This document shows, piece by piece, positions 11,601-22,383 of a DNA stretch of 64,000 bases. Position 1 is the stretch's first letter. Every line of letters starts with the position of its first letter. The translations under genes were made by a program, and so were the position numbers. The notes below the pieces were generated by a model. It had not been told where the DNA came from and ran no database searches. It saw only the letters and a program-made list of their open reading frames with translations. The DNA lies in NCBI GenBank assembly GCA_035041965.1, contig JAPYMA010003015.1:124001-188000 (forward strand), in the 5' to 3' direction. The DNA is from Anisakis pegreffii (taxonomy: Eukaryota > Nematoda > Chromadorea > Rhabditida > Anisakidae).

Positions 11601-13912
11601 TTCCCATGGCTTAAGTAAAATGATCTACCCATAGCTCAATTCCCATAGCTCAAGTAAAATGATATCCCCATGGTTTAATTCAAAACAAGCTAAGGAAGAG
11701 CAGTGAAGAAAAATGTTGCCTTTATCGGTCCTTTTATCCCAATAAATACCTTTAAGGATATCGTCATACATGCGTGCTATTTGCTCTACTATCAAGTCTT
11801 CACTCATTTCCTATAATTTCGTTCAGTGATTCTCTTCGCGAGTTGTCTGTTGCTCAAGAGTGTCCTTGCTTATGCTGCACTATCATCCTCATTCAATTTT
11901 GCAATTTTCTTAAGCACCATAAAATTTTCACTCAATGATTAATATCTTTAGGGAATTTCTGTAATTTCCTGCACTTGTCAACTCTATTTGATATTTGTTA
12001 TGAATTACACCAGTCCAGTGGTGGATTCAAGTTTTTTCTTTTTTTGCAGAAGGATTATGCGTATTCATGAGGAAGTGCTATTTGTTAGAGACATTTTGCA
12101 TTCGCATTTAAATGCTCGAATGGGCTGTCAATGTGTTAAACAACAACCCGGCTTGAGATTAGCGATGGTGCAATTTTATCAGGATTACATTTGCCCTCAC
12201 TCGATCGACCCTTCCCTATTCATTCGCCACATCAAAATGACTATCACTGCATCCATGTTCCCATCCTGATACGTTGTTCAGCTAAAATCCAAAAATTGCC
12301 ATCCTTGTCTGTGTGTGAAAAACAAGTTTGATGCGGCAACACAAACTACCTAACAAAAATTTTGCAATTCAGTATTGCAAGTTGTTTAAGTGAAACACTA
12401 AATGCAATAGGCGAATTCAGGAAACTTCAGGAGTTTTTTCGCAAGTGTTCGAAGTAATGCCGCCATGTTGTTGTGCTTTTTCAATCTCAAGCATAATCTC
12501 AATTTATGTGCTTGTGAAACACAAAACCGGTTTCTATCATGCAAATTTTTCGGCAATCCTATTGCTATTGAAATATGTTGTTTCGTCGGAAGTTTCAAAC
12601 GACAATCAAAAACAAAAATTCGTTGGAAACGATTGCGCTAGACCAAAATCAACGACGATGCTGCTGGTTTGTTGTGCACATGATCCAGTATTTTATGATC
12701 ATAATCGAAAAGAGTGTTCCAAAAATTTTTCCCTCAAAATCGATTCCTGTTAGAGTTATTCCTGGTTGTGTGCGTTCACTTCCTTTTTTAATCATGCTCT
12801 AAGTTGTTCGCATCATAACACTGCTGAACTGACAGCAATCGCTCAGTTTCATATTCGATTCCAATCATGATTCATGTTGTTTCGTCTGTTGTCAACACAT
12901 TAAACGCAAAGAATGTTGCACAATACATCTGTGACTAAAAACTGCTACTAAAAATAGATGTCAAAAACAACTTGTTCACAATACTTATGGTGAATTGTGT
13001 TATCGATACCTCATATAGACCTAGCACAGAAGTGAACTCTATTCAACACAGTACAGTCCGTACGTCAGTGACAGATACAGCTAATCGTTTCACTACCATA
13101 TAGCATATCCGGACAGTCGATGGATGCCCCTAGAGCCGATAAAAATGCCTCGTTGAACAGTATGATCATTGAAACACAAAGATGCTTTGACACAATTTGT
13201 TTATAACCAGCCTATTGACAAAGAGGATTTCTACGGTGAACAAGAAACACAAGTGAATTTCGAGTAAATTTTGCGTTGCAAATGGAAATTCAACGTATCT
13301 CTTAAGCAAGAAGACTCTTTCCAAAATTTTCGTATCTATCAATCAGTCGTTCGCATGCAGTTGAAACCAAAAAATTTAACGTAACGTTTCGCATGATACT
13401 GAACTCATAACAAGTGTGTAATAAACAAAAACGTTCAGTTAACATGATAGATTTGCAACAAGTACTTGTAACACTTCAAGATCATTAATTCAGTTTTCGT
13501 TGTGAGTGCTACCACAACTAGTCAGGTTGGTTTTCGTTGTCATACTGTTGTACGTTCGTCTTCACACTTTGTGCAGATTATTATGGTCAGCAAAGTTTCA
13601 GCACCAATATCTCATTCATATATCCTTCAGTACTCTTGCACTTATTAGATTCCGATAAACAAGCAGTGATAGTTATATCATCAGTTTGATACAGTAGATA
13701 GGTCGAATGTTTTCGTTTTCTTTGGTTACGAGAAGTAACGTCTGAAAAACTGCTCTCAAAAGCTCCTTTTTGACAACTAGAACGAATTGATAAACAACAG
13801 TAGTGTGAGAAATTATTCAGGAACGATTGCAGTGACGAGTAAATATCAACTTGCAATCCAATCTTATCGATGAAGAGCAACGGATGTGAAATATCTGTGA
13901 TGCTTGAAATGC
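8672..13912. other. Long intergenic region between divergent GST and DUF229 genes
   Basis: About 5.2 kb. It presumably carries the promoters of both flanking genes, though I recognise no specific motif. Open frames here are short and lack family similarity. The only structured element seen is the 39-bp tandem repeat at 11539-11688. A possible isolated exon-like frame at 11988-12269 follows a good pyrimidine tract and CAG but has no partner exons I could link. Confidence 0.55.
11539..11688. repeat. 39-bp tandem repeat, about 3.5 copies
   Basis: The unit contains TTAGCTCAATTCCCATGGCT and recurs with starts of the AGCTCAATTCCC text at 11555, 11594 and 11633, exactly 39 bp apart. A decayed fourth copy follows up to about 11688. 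Since 39 is a multiple of three, open frames pass through it, but no coding signal is evident. Confidence 0.9.
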
Positions 13913-16900
13913 ATGAGTAAATTTTTCAGCGAAATGCTCACCAACGGGAGTTCATCGAGCCGAAAGTTTGTGGTTTTTGTGTCTATGATGGCACTATCAT
14001 TAGTTGTAATATTCTGTGATATTTTATGGATGCCAATCGTTTCACATGATGCATTCAACACATTCCGAAAATTTGTTCTCAGTGATTCTAACCGACAACG
14101 AATAGGAGAAGATCCTAATGCATCGCAGCACAAAACAAATGTGGATCCTGTGATGAACGGTTAGTAACATTTGAATGCCGCAGTGCTAAAAATGCCACGA
14201 TGCATCATCAAGTACAATAACATCGCTTATGAACACGGTTCATTTGCACGTTAACGAAACAATTTAAGAGAGGTTTTTTGGCGTAAACACGACCTCAATC
14301 GAAGTGCTATGAAATTGGAAAAAATGCGATCAATTTTGCGATCAAATTCATATAGCCTTTCTTATGCGATCCATTTGTCTCTATCAATGAAACACATTTT
14401 AGGGAATAATAACGCTAAGTGCATCTTGCCAGAGTTGGATCCCTGGGATCCGTGGATAATGAAATTCATAAGTCCAAATGTTGGCAAGAAGTGTAAGGTT
14501 GCCGCCAAGAAAATTTATACAGAATTGCAAAACGGCACTCTTAGAAGTGTGATCAAGGATAACGACCAAGCGGGTGAGTTGTTGCTGTTGTTGTAGCTGA
14601 GCTTGATGGTTTGTGAGAAACTGAATTTGATGGAGCGATAACGATTGTAACAGTAATTGAAATAATCGCATGATAGTATTATGAGATGTATTCTAATCTG
14701 AATACAGTGCTACATGCAAAATCTAGTAGGCTAGAGGAATATTCAGGTGAGATGCGCTTGTTTCAGGATCAGTAGAATGCAAATATCGATGCATGAGTTC
14801 GAAGAGAGAAGAATCGGTGGAGGGCGGTGAATGGATCAACATCGACAACAATCAAACGTATCGTGTAAAATGCGACTTTATCGAAACACAATGCTTCGTC
14901 GACAAGCACTTAACCTACAATAACTTACATATTCAGGTGATTCGTTTTGTGAGCGTCTCTATAGGTGGATGCTCATGATCAACCTTAACGTTTTACCAGT
15001 GATGCTGTTGAATATTCAACAGAAAGTGCGATAAACCAGGAGCACAAACCGAAAACATTGAATTTCTTCAAAGTGGCGCTCAAATTGAGCAGAATAACGG
15101 AATTCATCAAGTGTGTAATTTTTCGTTGGATATTCAGCCGAAAACGTTTTCAAATGACACTGATTCATTTAGCCGTTAGCAAAGAAATTCAGGTTGTACG
15201 CCCAGAGGGAGTTAAATTCGTGAACGAAGGACCAGAAAATCCGAGTGTGATAATATTCATATTTGACTCAACTTCATCATCTACAGGATTCAGATCATTG
15301 CCGCAAACGCAACAAGTATGAACTGTTTGTTACTTATCAGTGAACATAGAAACGGAATGGATGAGCAGGCACTCATTGAGTTTAGGTCGGAATAATACAA
15401 AACTCCACAAGACAATTTCTCTAAATAAGACATTTTTTCAGATACTACGTCAATTTTATGATGCCGTACCATTCTATCACAACAATAAAGTTGGTCTGAA
15501 CAGTCGACCGAATGCATTTGGTATATTTGCAGGTAAAACTGAGCAAATTTGACCTTTTCAACGAGCTTGACGCATCCGTTGCTAGTTCTGTTCATTCGAA
15601 TAGATTCATGCTCATATACTCGAACCAGTTCACTGTCTTTTGCTTAATTCAAATATATTTTGAGGACGTCGTATTTCGTCAATTCGAGCTGGAAAACTAC
15701 TTGAAATCCACAAGAAGCCCGAAGTGCCGGATCGATGCAAAGTTAGTAAGATGTTAGAGTAGTGGTTCTCACGTTCAGATGCTCCATTACCCCTTTTGAT
15801 GATCTGGCAGGCCACGGTTACTCTCCCCCATGATATAACCCAAAACGGGTAATTTCACTCTGTATGAGAACCACTCTCCTAGGCCGTTGTGCTGCTCATT
15901 ATCGCAGTCGATTATGATTGCATGAAAAGCTATTGTCTATGACACGCTCATTTCGAAATGAATTAGATGGATTCTCATTCTTTTCAGGCGTGCTGTATTC
16001 ACTCTCATAGCTACTACATGCGAATATCGTTCTATTGATGAATTTTTCTCATTCACTTCGTCTCATTTCACTTCACAGTTCGAATCAATTTCTCATTCTG
16101 CAGCATATACTATTTACTAGATACGTTGACGAGTGCTGACAACAGAGATCAACAATACAGCAGTTGATCGACAGTCTGATAATCAATTATAGAGCGTATT
16201 TGATAGAATGAGAATTTGACTTCAATTGTTGAGTGAAATGAATGAGAAATTAGCAGAAGAGAACACTTTTGGTGATAAAAGCTATGAGAGCGATTGTAAC
16301 AGCAAGGAAAAGAATGAAAATCTTGTTAAAAGGAATGAAAACCCTGTCAGGTCAGGACGAGCTACTAATAATCAGAAAGTAGGAGAATGTTGGCATCAAC
16401 TGATCGCATTTATATACCCGATTAAAAAATATCACCACAATGGCGTTCTATTATAAAATAACAACTAAACGAAACACTAATTCCCCGACCCCTCCATTAC
16501 CCGTTGACACCTCTAAGTTTCACCCCCTACGAGAACCACTGTGTTAGAGAATGCTGAATTCAGCGCTAGAATTTTCATCAAAACAAGTGTAATTGAAAGC
16601 AATTCAGACTCCATTAGATAGGCAAGAGATGGTTGTGTACGATTTTGTCAATCAAAGTTACGCAACTATTTGGAGTGAAGATCGCTGGCCGTCGTTTACG
16701 TACGGTAACTGTGTTGGCTTTATTGACGTTCCAACGAATCACTGGGCAAGGTTATCCGTTCACTTCTTGATCATCAGCCTATTTCATCAGTAAAATTTCT
16801 GGCTGAACGCACTCCAATTCATTGAAAGTGCAGCCTGGTCGACTGCCCAACAATACCTTGTTGAATGCACAGCTAGCTCCAATAGCGTTCACGTACGGCT

Positions 16901-19481
16901 CTTCAGAACTCCTCGTGAATTACGGTGCAATATAAACGCAAAACACAAAATGCGATCTGATTTCGAAGATTGTGATTGAAATGGTCAGTGTCAGAATACG
17001 ACACGACTATAATTGAATGCCGGCAAATTTTTAGACCAATTTTTGCTGGTGGTAATACGCACACAGATTTATTCAACAAATGTTTCTATGGTGATCAGTG
17101 CCATCAGATGTACTCGAAGCAGCTACAATATACGTCAAAATTTATGGAAGAGTATGAAGGAATTGCTAAATTCAGTGTTCTTTGGCATTGCATTAATCAT
17201 GATACACTGAACAGTCTCTACAGTGCTGATGAGGTTTTCACCGTTGTGCATTTATCACCTCATTCATTCATTTAGCTTACAATTAATTCCTTGGTATTGA
17301 CCGGAATCGTCACAAACTTGGGAATCATCTCTTGAAACCTTGAATTTCATCGTGTTCACCAGAGGACAGCAGCTCTACTTTTATCTCATATTCAAACACC
17401 TCAGGTTGTTTTAATACGCTGTTGTCGTCTTTAGGAGTTTGCCGCATTCTTTCGTCGCTACCAAAATTCGCTTCAGAACAGTTTTATAATTCTGATGGGT
17501 GATCATGGACTTCGTGTTGGCCGTCAAATGAGCGGCGAAATCGGTAGATTTGAAGATGACAATCCAATGCTTATGGTATGTGTGTGTGATATTGCAAAAG
17601 TAAATTTGAATCAAGAATTTTGAATAAATTTAGTAAGAATTTGCATAAAATTATTCTCTGACTATAAATACTCGCACCTTTCGGTCATTTTTTTGCGTGT
17701 GTTTATTTGGACAAAATAAACGGTTATTTTGGAGGTTTGGTCGCGTTCACAGGATTATAACAGTATGCACACTTGGTTCATGCTCGCTGTCACAGCATTG
17801 AGTGCTAGGAATGCATATTCCAGATATCTGTGCCGAAATTCTTGCGTAACAACGATCAACTGATGTCGAATATGCGCAGAAACGCACGTCGACATACATC
17901 CAACTACGATATCTATGCAACTCTTGTGGATATTGCGAAAGTCGCTAAACGGGACGGATATAAGAATTGGGATTATCATGATTTCAGGTTGTTGCTCATC
18001 ACTATTGAAAAATAACTTAGCAATAAACCATTGCACTTGCCACACTTTCGCGTAACGTTTCACTTCTCGTCACATTGTCAGAAATTCAGAGACTCTCAGA
18101 GCACTTTGCCGTTACAACTGGCTTGCCTCATCACATGATCGTATTTTCTTCAATATTTTCAGAGAGGATTTTGGCCCGGTGAGAGGAGCACGTTCAAAGA
18201 GTTTATTCCGACCGATCACATATGATAGGTAAAGCATTGCGAATCATCAAATAAATTCATGCCTTCACTAGCCTAGATTCGATCTTTTCCAAACGATTTT
18301 CTTGTATCACCACATGGAATTGGTCAGTAGTGCGCGTAGTTGCAGAACATGCGAGGAGATGGAAGTGGATGAAATGTATTGCTTATGTCGGACATGGAGT
18401 AATACTTCGGTGATCGATGAGCATGCCCAAGCATCTGGTCGTGCCATAATCAGCGCTGTAAATGACTTTCTCGAAGCAAAAAACCTATCGCACATTTGTG
18501 CAAAACTCGAAATTAAGAAGGTTGTTCCCAGCCAATCATTTCTTTGCTTGTTCTTCTTGCACTCGACCAAATTAATGTCTCGATTGCTTTTTGTTTATCA
18601 GATTGAAATGCTAAACGATCTCTTTTGATCTTGCGATCAAGCAGAGTTACTTTAAGCAGAATTACTATCTCTATTGTACTCGAATTACACATTTCTTATT
18701 CAAGCGCACCTAACATGCTGCTAGAACGCTTTGCCTTTTAGATTGTATTATTACTTCTTCACACTATTTAGTCAGGTCAGTAGCGCACGTCAAAAGCTAT
18801 TGAAACGAATTCAGTGATGTTTTCTCCCTGCTCATGCTATCTTCAATGATTTCTACTTCAGATAATTTCTTATCGGCATCACATCCAGAAAAACATTTGG
18901 ATTGTTGCTGTCAAAGCATCACCATCGAACGGTGAATATGAAGCGATTATCACATACGATCAACATCTTCCAATAGTAGCGTCAGAGGTTTGAGATTTTA
19001 CTATTGCTCATTCATTCACTGCAATGAATTCACTATTTTGTTTTCAGCATCAATTCACTATCACTAACCAATGCAAATACAATGTTTCCGTCAGAGTTTC
19101 ATATAAAAAATTGCAATTTTGAACTCAACCGTAATATGTATATTGCTAAAGATATTTGAATGTTCATTGATATCGTTGAAGATGTTGCTCAAATGATGAT
19201 GATGCTGCCAACGAAGTACTTGCATTGTCCGCTTGATATGAATCATTTTTCAGGTATCGCGTATAGATAAATACGGGCATCAAGGTGACTGTGCGTTGGA
19301 GCCAAGCACAAGACCGTTGTGTTATTGCTTAGAGAATTTGAAGAAGAATGACGAGAAGAAAACTAGCACGAAAAAAACAAGTAGCACAAAAAAACGAGTA
19401 ATGAAATCAAAGAAACTTAGCACGAAGGCAACTAAAACACGAACGCAAAAAGAAAAAGCACGAAAGCAAAAAAAATCATAG
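13913..19481 (+). CDS. DUF229 protein, sulfatase/alkaline-phosphatase-like type II membrane protein
   Basis: Exons: 13913-14159, 14403-14573, 14767-14936, 15193-15315, 15442-15532, 15689-15741, 16608-16750, 17035-17233, 17435-17575, 17824-17987, 18163-18228, 18346-18520, 18862-18987, 19254-19481. All are GT-AG and in phase, giving 698 aa. A hydrophobic signal-anchor lies at about residues 19-41, so the bulk should face the lumen or outside. Family hallmarks appear in order: CxLPELDPWDPWIMKFI, a D-S-T nucleophile-type site (about 221-223), KVGLNSRPNAFGIFAGK, PTNHWARP, a Cys-rich CFYGDQC block, MGDHGL (Asp422, His423; metal-site type), DRTCEEM...YCLC and a final LCYC. DUF229 is expanded in nematodes with no established substrate; the sulfatase-like fold is inferred from these metal-site motifs. 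The C-terminal 45 or so residues are unusually lysine-rich. Intron 6 carries a transposon. Confidence 0.93.
15752..15759. repeat. Left 8-bp target-site duplication (TGTTAGAG)
   Basis: TGTTAGAG directly precedes the terminal inverted repeat that starts at 15760 and is repeated identically at 16542-16549. Eight-bp target duplications are characteristic of hAT transposons. Confidence 0.9.
15760..16541. mobile_element. Non-autonomous hAT-like element in DUF229 intron 6
   Basis: The 782-bp element begins TAGTGGTTCTCAC and ends with the inverted match CGAGAACCACTG, flanked by identical 8-bp duplications TGTTAGAG. The AGTGGTTCTC terminus and 8-bp duplication fit the hAT superfamily. No transposase is encoded; the only sizeable frame, 16226-16456, has no similarity I recognise. 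A third, internal inverted terminus (TGAGAACCACT, ending at 15875) means the first 116 bp also form a foldback unit, suggesting nesting or a composite MITE. Without the element and one target copy, the host intron would be only about 76 bp, typical of nematodes. The host exons on both sides remain in phase. Confidence 0.9.
16542..16549. repeat. Right 8-bp target-site duplication (TGTTAGAG)
   Basis: Exact copy of 15752-15759, immediately after the right terminal inverted repeat of the hAT-like element. Confidence 0.9.
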
Positions 19482-21236
19482 CAGTTCCAATGATCATCAC
19501 AATGATCCAACCTTTGCTCCCACGAAAACAATGTCTCACAGTGAGTTCTTGACGACTGTCTCCACTAAAAATAGCAAAGCCACATGAAATACGCCGGTGA
19601 ATAGCATCAGTTATGATACATTGAACAATAGTATTGTAATCATTGAGCACAGTTCTTGGAAGTCTATAAGCAATTAAATTTTTGACATTACTGAAGTGCT
19701 GTCACCAATAAATAAAAATAATCCGTTACTAGGCACTAATTTTTGCCAACAAAAAGATCACATTGAGCCAACGAGATTTGTCACGCAGCTTTTGGGTTTT
19801 ATCTCCAAGAAAATGGTGCCGTCAAATCAAAGCATTTACGCGTAAACATGTGAGAAACTAAACAATGTCTTTAAAAAATACCTTGAGATTAAGAATGACG
19901 ATCGAATAAATGACAGATAATAAAACCCAGAAACACTAATTCACATTCAATCGTTACGATAAGGATAAAATTCGCGAGCTCAGTTCAAGCTCCTAACTGA
20001 TGAAAATCAGAACTAAAATGAAAATGCGATCTGTAAATAAGATCTCTGACCTACTGCACAGACGAAGCCGCGACGTCATTTATCTTTGGTCTATTTCCGC
20101 TTCGTAAATTTCACCTATCACCAACGAAAGCATCAATTTAACACGCCTTATCAGTTAGCGAAAATTCGGATCAACCATCTGGATTATTCGTTTGCATTTA
20201 TTTGTATATATGTCTGTTTCGTTGATTGTTTAAGCACTGAGTGCTATACTCAATCCAGATGTAATTTATTGTTCATTTCGATGTTAATTCCGTTGCTTTG
20301 TCGTTACTGCATCAATATTGTCATTTTTGAGAACAACAATAAAATTATTGCAAACATGAATTTATCACAGATCCGGCCGAAAGATCCGAACGCATCACAG
20401 ATATGAATTTGTCCACTAAAGCATGATGATCTGAAATTGTTGACAAGAAAAATATCCAAAAATTCCAAATTAAAAACACTGATTATCTGCAGATGATTGT
20501 CCACAAAACACTGATTATTCTACGGAAACATATGAATCTAAAAAAAAACAGTTATGTTCCCGTCTACATCAGTTACTCATCGGAATGCCTGCAGAGCGTT
20601 CGGAATCATTCACGAATAAAAGTCGATTAACTGTTTCGTGAGTAGTTTGCACATGAGACAATAACAGATTCGCACAAAACCTTACCATTCTCATTTCTAG
20701 TCTCATTGAGTACAATTCCAAGTGATCTTCAAGCGAGTTTAAGTTGATCAAAAATATCTGTGAGGATCGAGTGAATGCACACAGAAAACTGTTTGAATTA
20801 CACTCAATGATAGAGTGGAAACAATGATTGGTTTGGAACCGTAATGTGAATCGGCTGTGCAGTAGGCAAGATAAATTTATGGGAAGTGAAGAATCAAAGC
20901 GTTGTGCACACATTCATTTTGTTTACTGCTGAATTTCTATTTCGAACAAATATGGCATTCATGGAAGACAAAACAAACAGGAAAAAGTATTTTTAGAACG
21001 ACGACAAATTGAATAAACACAAATATTTTTGTTGATTGCCCCAGCTCAGAGAATATCGCTCCCGAAAAGCCGCTGTTTTGCACGATTGGTCCTTTGTTAT
21101 AGCGAATAATATCTTTACGAATGCATTGTTCATACAGCTTATCAAACACTGCGATATTTATGCGCGATGATGATGTGAATCTCCGGTAAACAAACTCATC
21201 ACAAAGATCAAAGGTTTCTGCAGGGATTCTGGTCAA

Positions 21237-21520
21237 TACTTAAGCGACGGACTAGCCACTCATCATGCATTACCTTAGCGATTCAACGGTCCCAATCGCA
21301 TGCCAAGAGGCACTCATTTAGACTACCATGCTCCGTAGTCTCATGAGAACGGCTTCATACCATCTGAAGTTGTCCGCCCAATCGCAACTCAGGATCTAGG
21401 CAGCCGCCACAGGCATTCGCTCGTTTCTGAGCCGAGTGAACCAGCTAAATTTGTCTTTGCCTGATATCCTGGCATACGCTTAGGATTTCATCCCGCTTAG
21501 TGGCTTATTCTGATCAGAAC
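21237..21520. other. GC-richer block of unknown nature
   Basis: This stretch is visibly richer in G and C than its surroundings and has no open frame of note. On the minus strand it reads like structured non-coding RNA spacer, with text such as GTGGCGGCTGCCTAGATCCT. It faintly recalls ribosomal ITS1 sequences of ascaridoid nematodes, but I cannot confirm this by eye. Confidence 0.3.
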
Positions 21521-21780
21521 CATTTGTCATCAATGTTACCTGTAATTCTTTGTTTGTAAAAAAGCATCACCACTCCATGATAACAAATAAAAGCTCTCAA
21601 CTGTTCTTTACTGGTTTTTGTCATAAATTTCTGATGCGATCGCCATGATAAATGTGAGTTTGAAAAATGACGATTTTCTCTGACTGCGTGAAAGATTCAA
21701 ATTTGAAGGAGGGTTAGTGCTCGATTTTGAAGCACACAATGAGCTAATAATGCAAAAATCATAATCAAGATCAAAGGTGG

Positions 21781-22124
21781 AGGATTCTACCTGGTTTAAT
21801 TGAATGTATTTGATTTGAGATGGGGCTGATGAACTGTGGCTTTTTTTTGGATTTCGGAATCACTGTGATGAAAGTTTTTTTCGGAATTTTTTTCGGTTCA
21901 AATTTTCGAAACCGCAGAAAAATCTCTAATCTCAAGGGCATTCCCAGTTCAGAAAAACACGCCTTTTGCACAAAAAACGAAAAATGCTTACGACTAGTTG
22001 AGAAAATTACCATGTCAAAGTGGTTGCATAATAGAACATTGTGGATGGCGTGAACCTTTCACCTAACCTAATCTTTGCCGAGTTTTCAGCTGAGCTCTTC
22101 CCAATCAAAGAGGCACTCTTTTAG
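21781..22124. other. Segment inserted upstream of chitinase copy 1 only
   Basis: Sequence on both sides (ending GGTGGAGG on the left, starting GAGGTGAGACGAAG on the right) aligns with contiguous DNA near 29563-29575 upstream of the second chitinase, while these roughly 340 bp have no counterpart there. I see no clear terminal inverted repeats. It may be an insertion in copy 1 or a deletion in copy 2. Confidence 0.5.
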
Positions 22125-22264
22125 AGGTGAGACGAAGAAAATTGAGTTCCTTGAAACTCGTGCATTGTTACGAGGAAAAAGAAAAGGAATTAACCCGAAT
22201 GCCTTTCCGCATTGCATTATGTTCAAATTGCTGTCAGCTTACTTGATAAATCCATTCCGCGACA

Positions 22265-22383
22265 AGTAAACAAACAACTGCGAAGAGAGTGAAACCACTT
22301 CAACAGTTATATAACGCGTAACTTTTATAGGCTTTTGCAACGATTCTCTACTGTTCAGGAAGAAGAGTGTCGATACAATCGCA
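22265..22383 (+). promoter_or_regulatory. Conserved proximal promoter and 5' UTR of chitinase copy 1
   Basis: About 120 bp directly upstream of the ATG is nearly identical to 29715-29833 upstream of copy 2, including AGTTATATAACGCGTAAC and the TATA-like TTTTATAGGC. Conservation is stronger than in the DNA further upstream, which suggests shared control, although gene conversion would give the same pattern. Confidence 0.5.

Larger units (their letters stand above)
19482..22383. other. Intergenic between DUF229 and the first chitinase
   Basis: No gene recognised. From about 21650 the sequence becomes homologous to DNA upstream of the second chitinase (from about 29400), so the duplicated unit starts here. 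The segment 21781-22124 is absent from the second copy. The last 120 bp before the ATG are nearly identical in both copies and include a TATA-like TTTTATAGGC; this is the shared promoter and 5' UTR. A GC-richer block lies at 21237-21520. Confidence 0.6.

Noticed and set aside
11988..12269. Exon-like frame after a TTTTTTTGCAG acceptor
   Set aside because: No donor-linked partner exons or domain could be found, so a gene is not supported.
16226..16456. Coding gene inside the hAT-like element
   Set aside because: The frame is Lys/Glu/Asn-rich with no transposase motif and lies in an apparent non-autonomous element.
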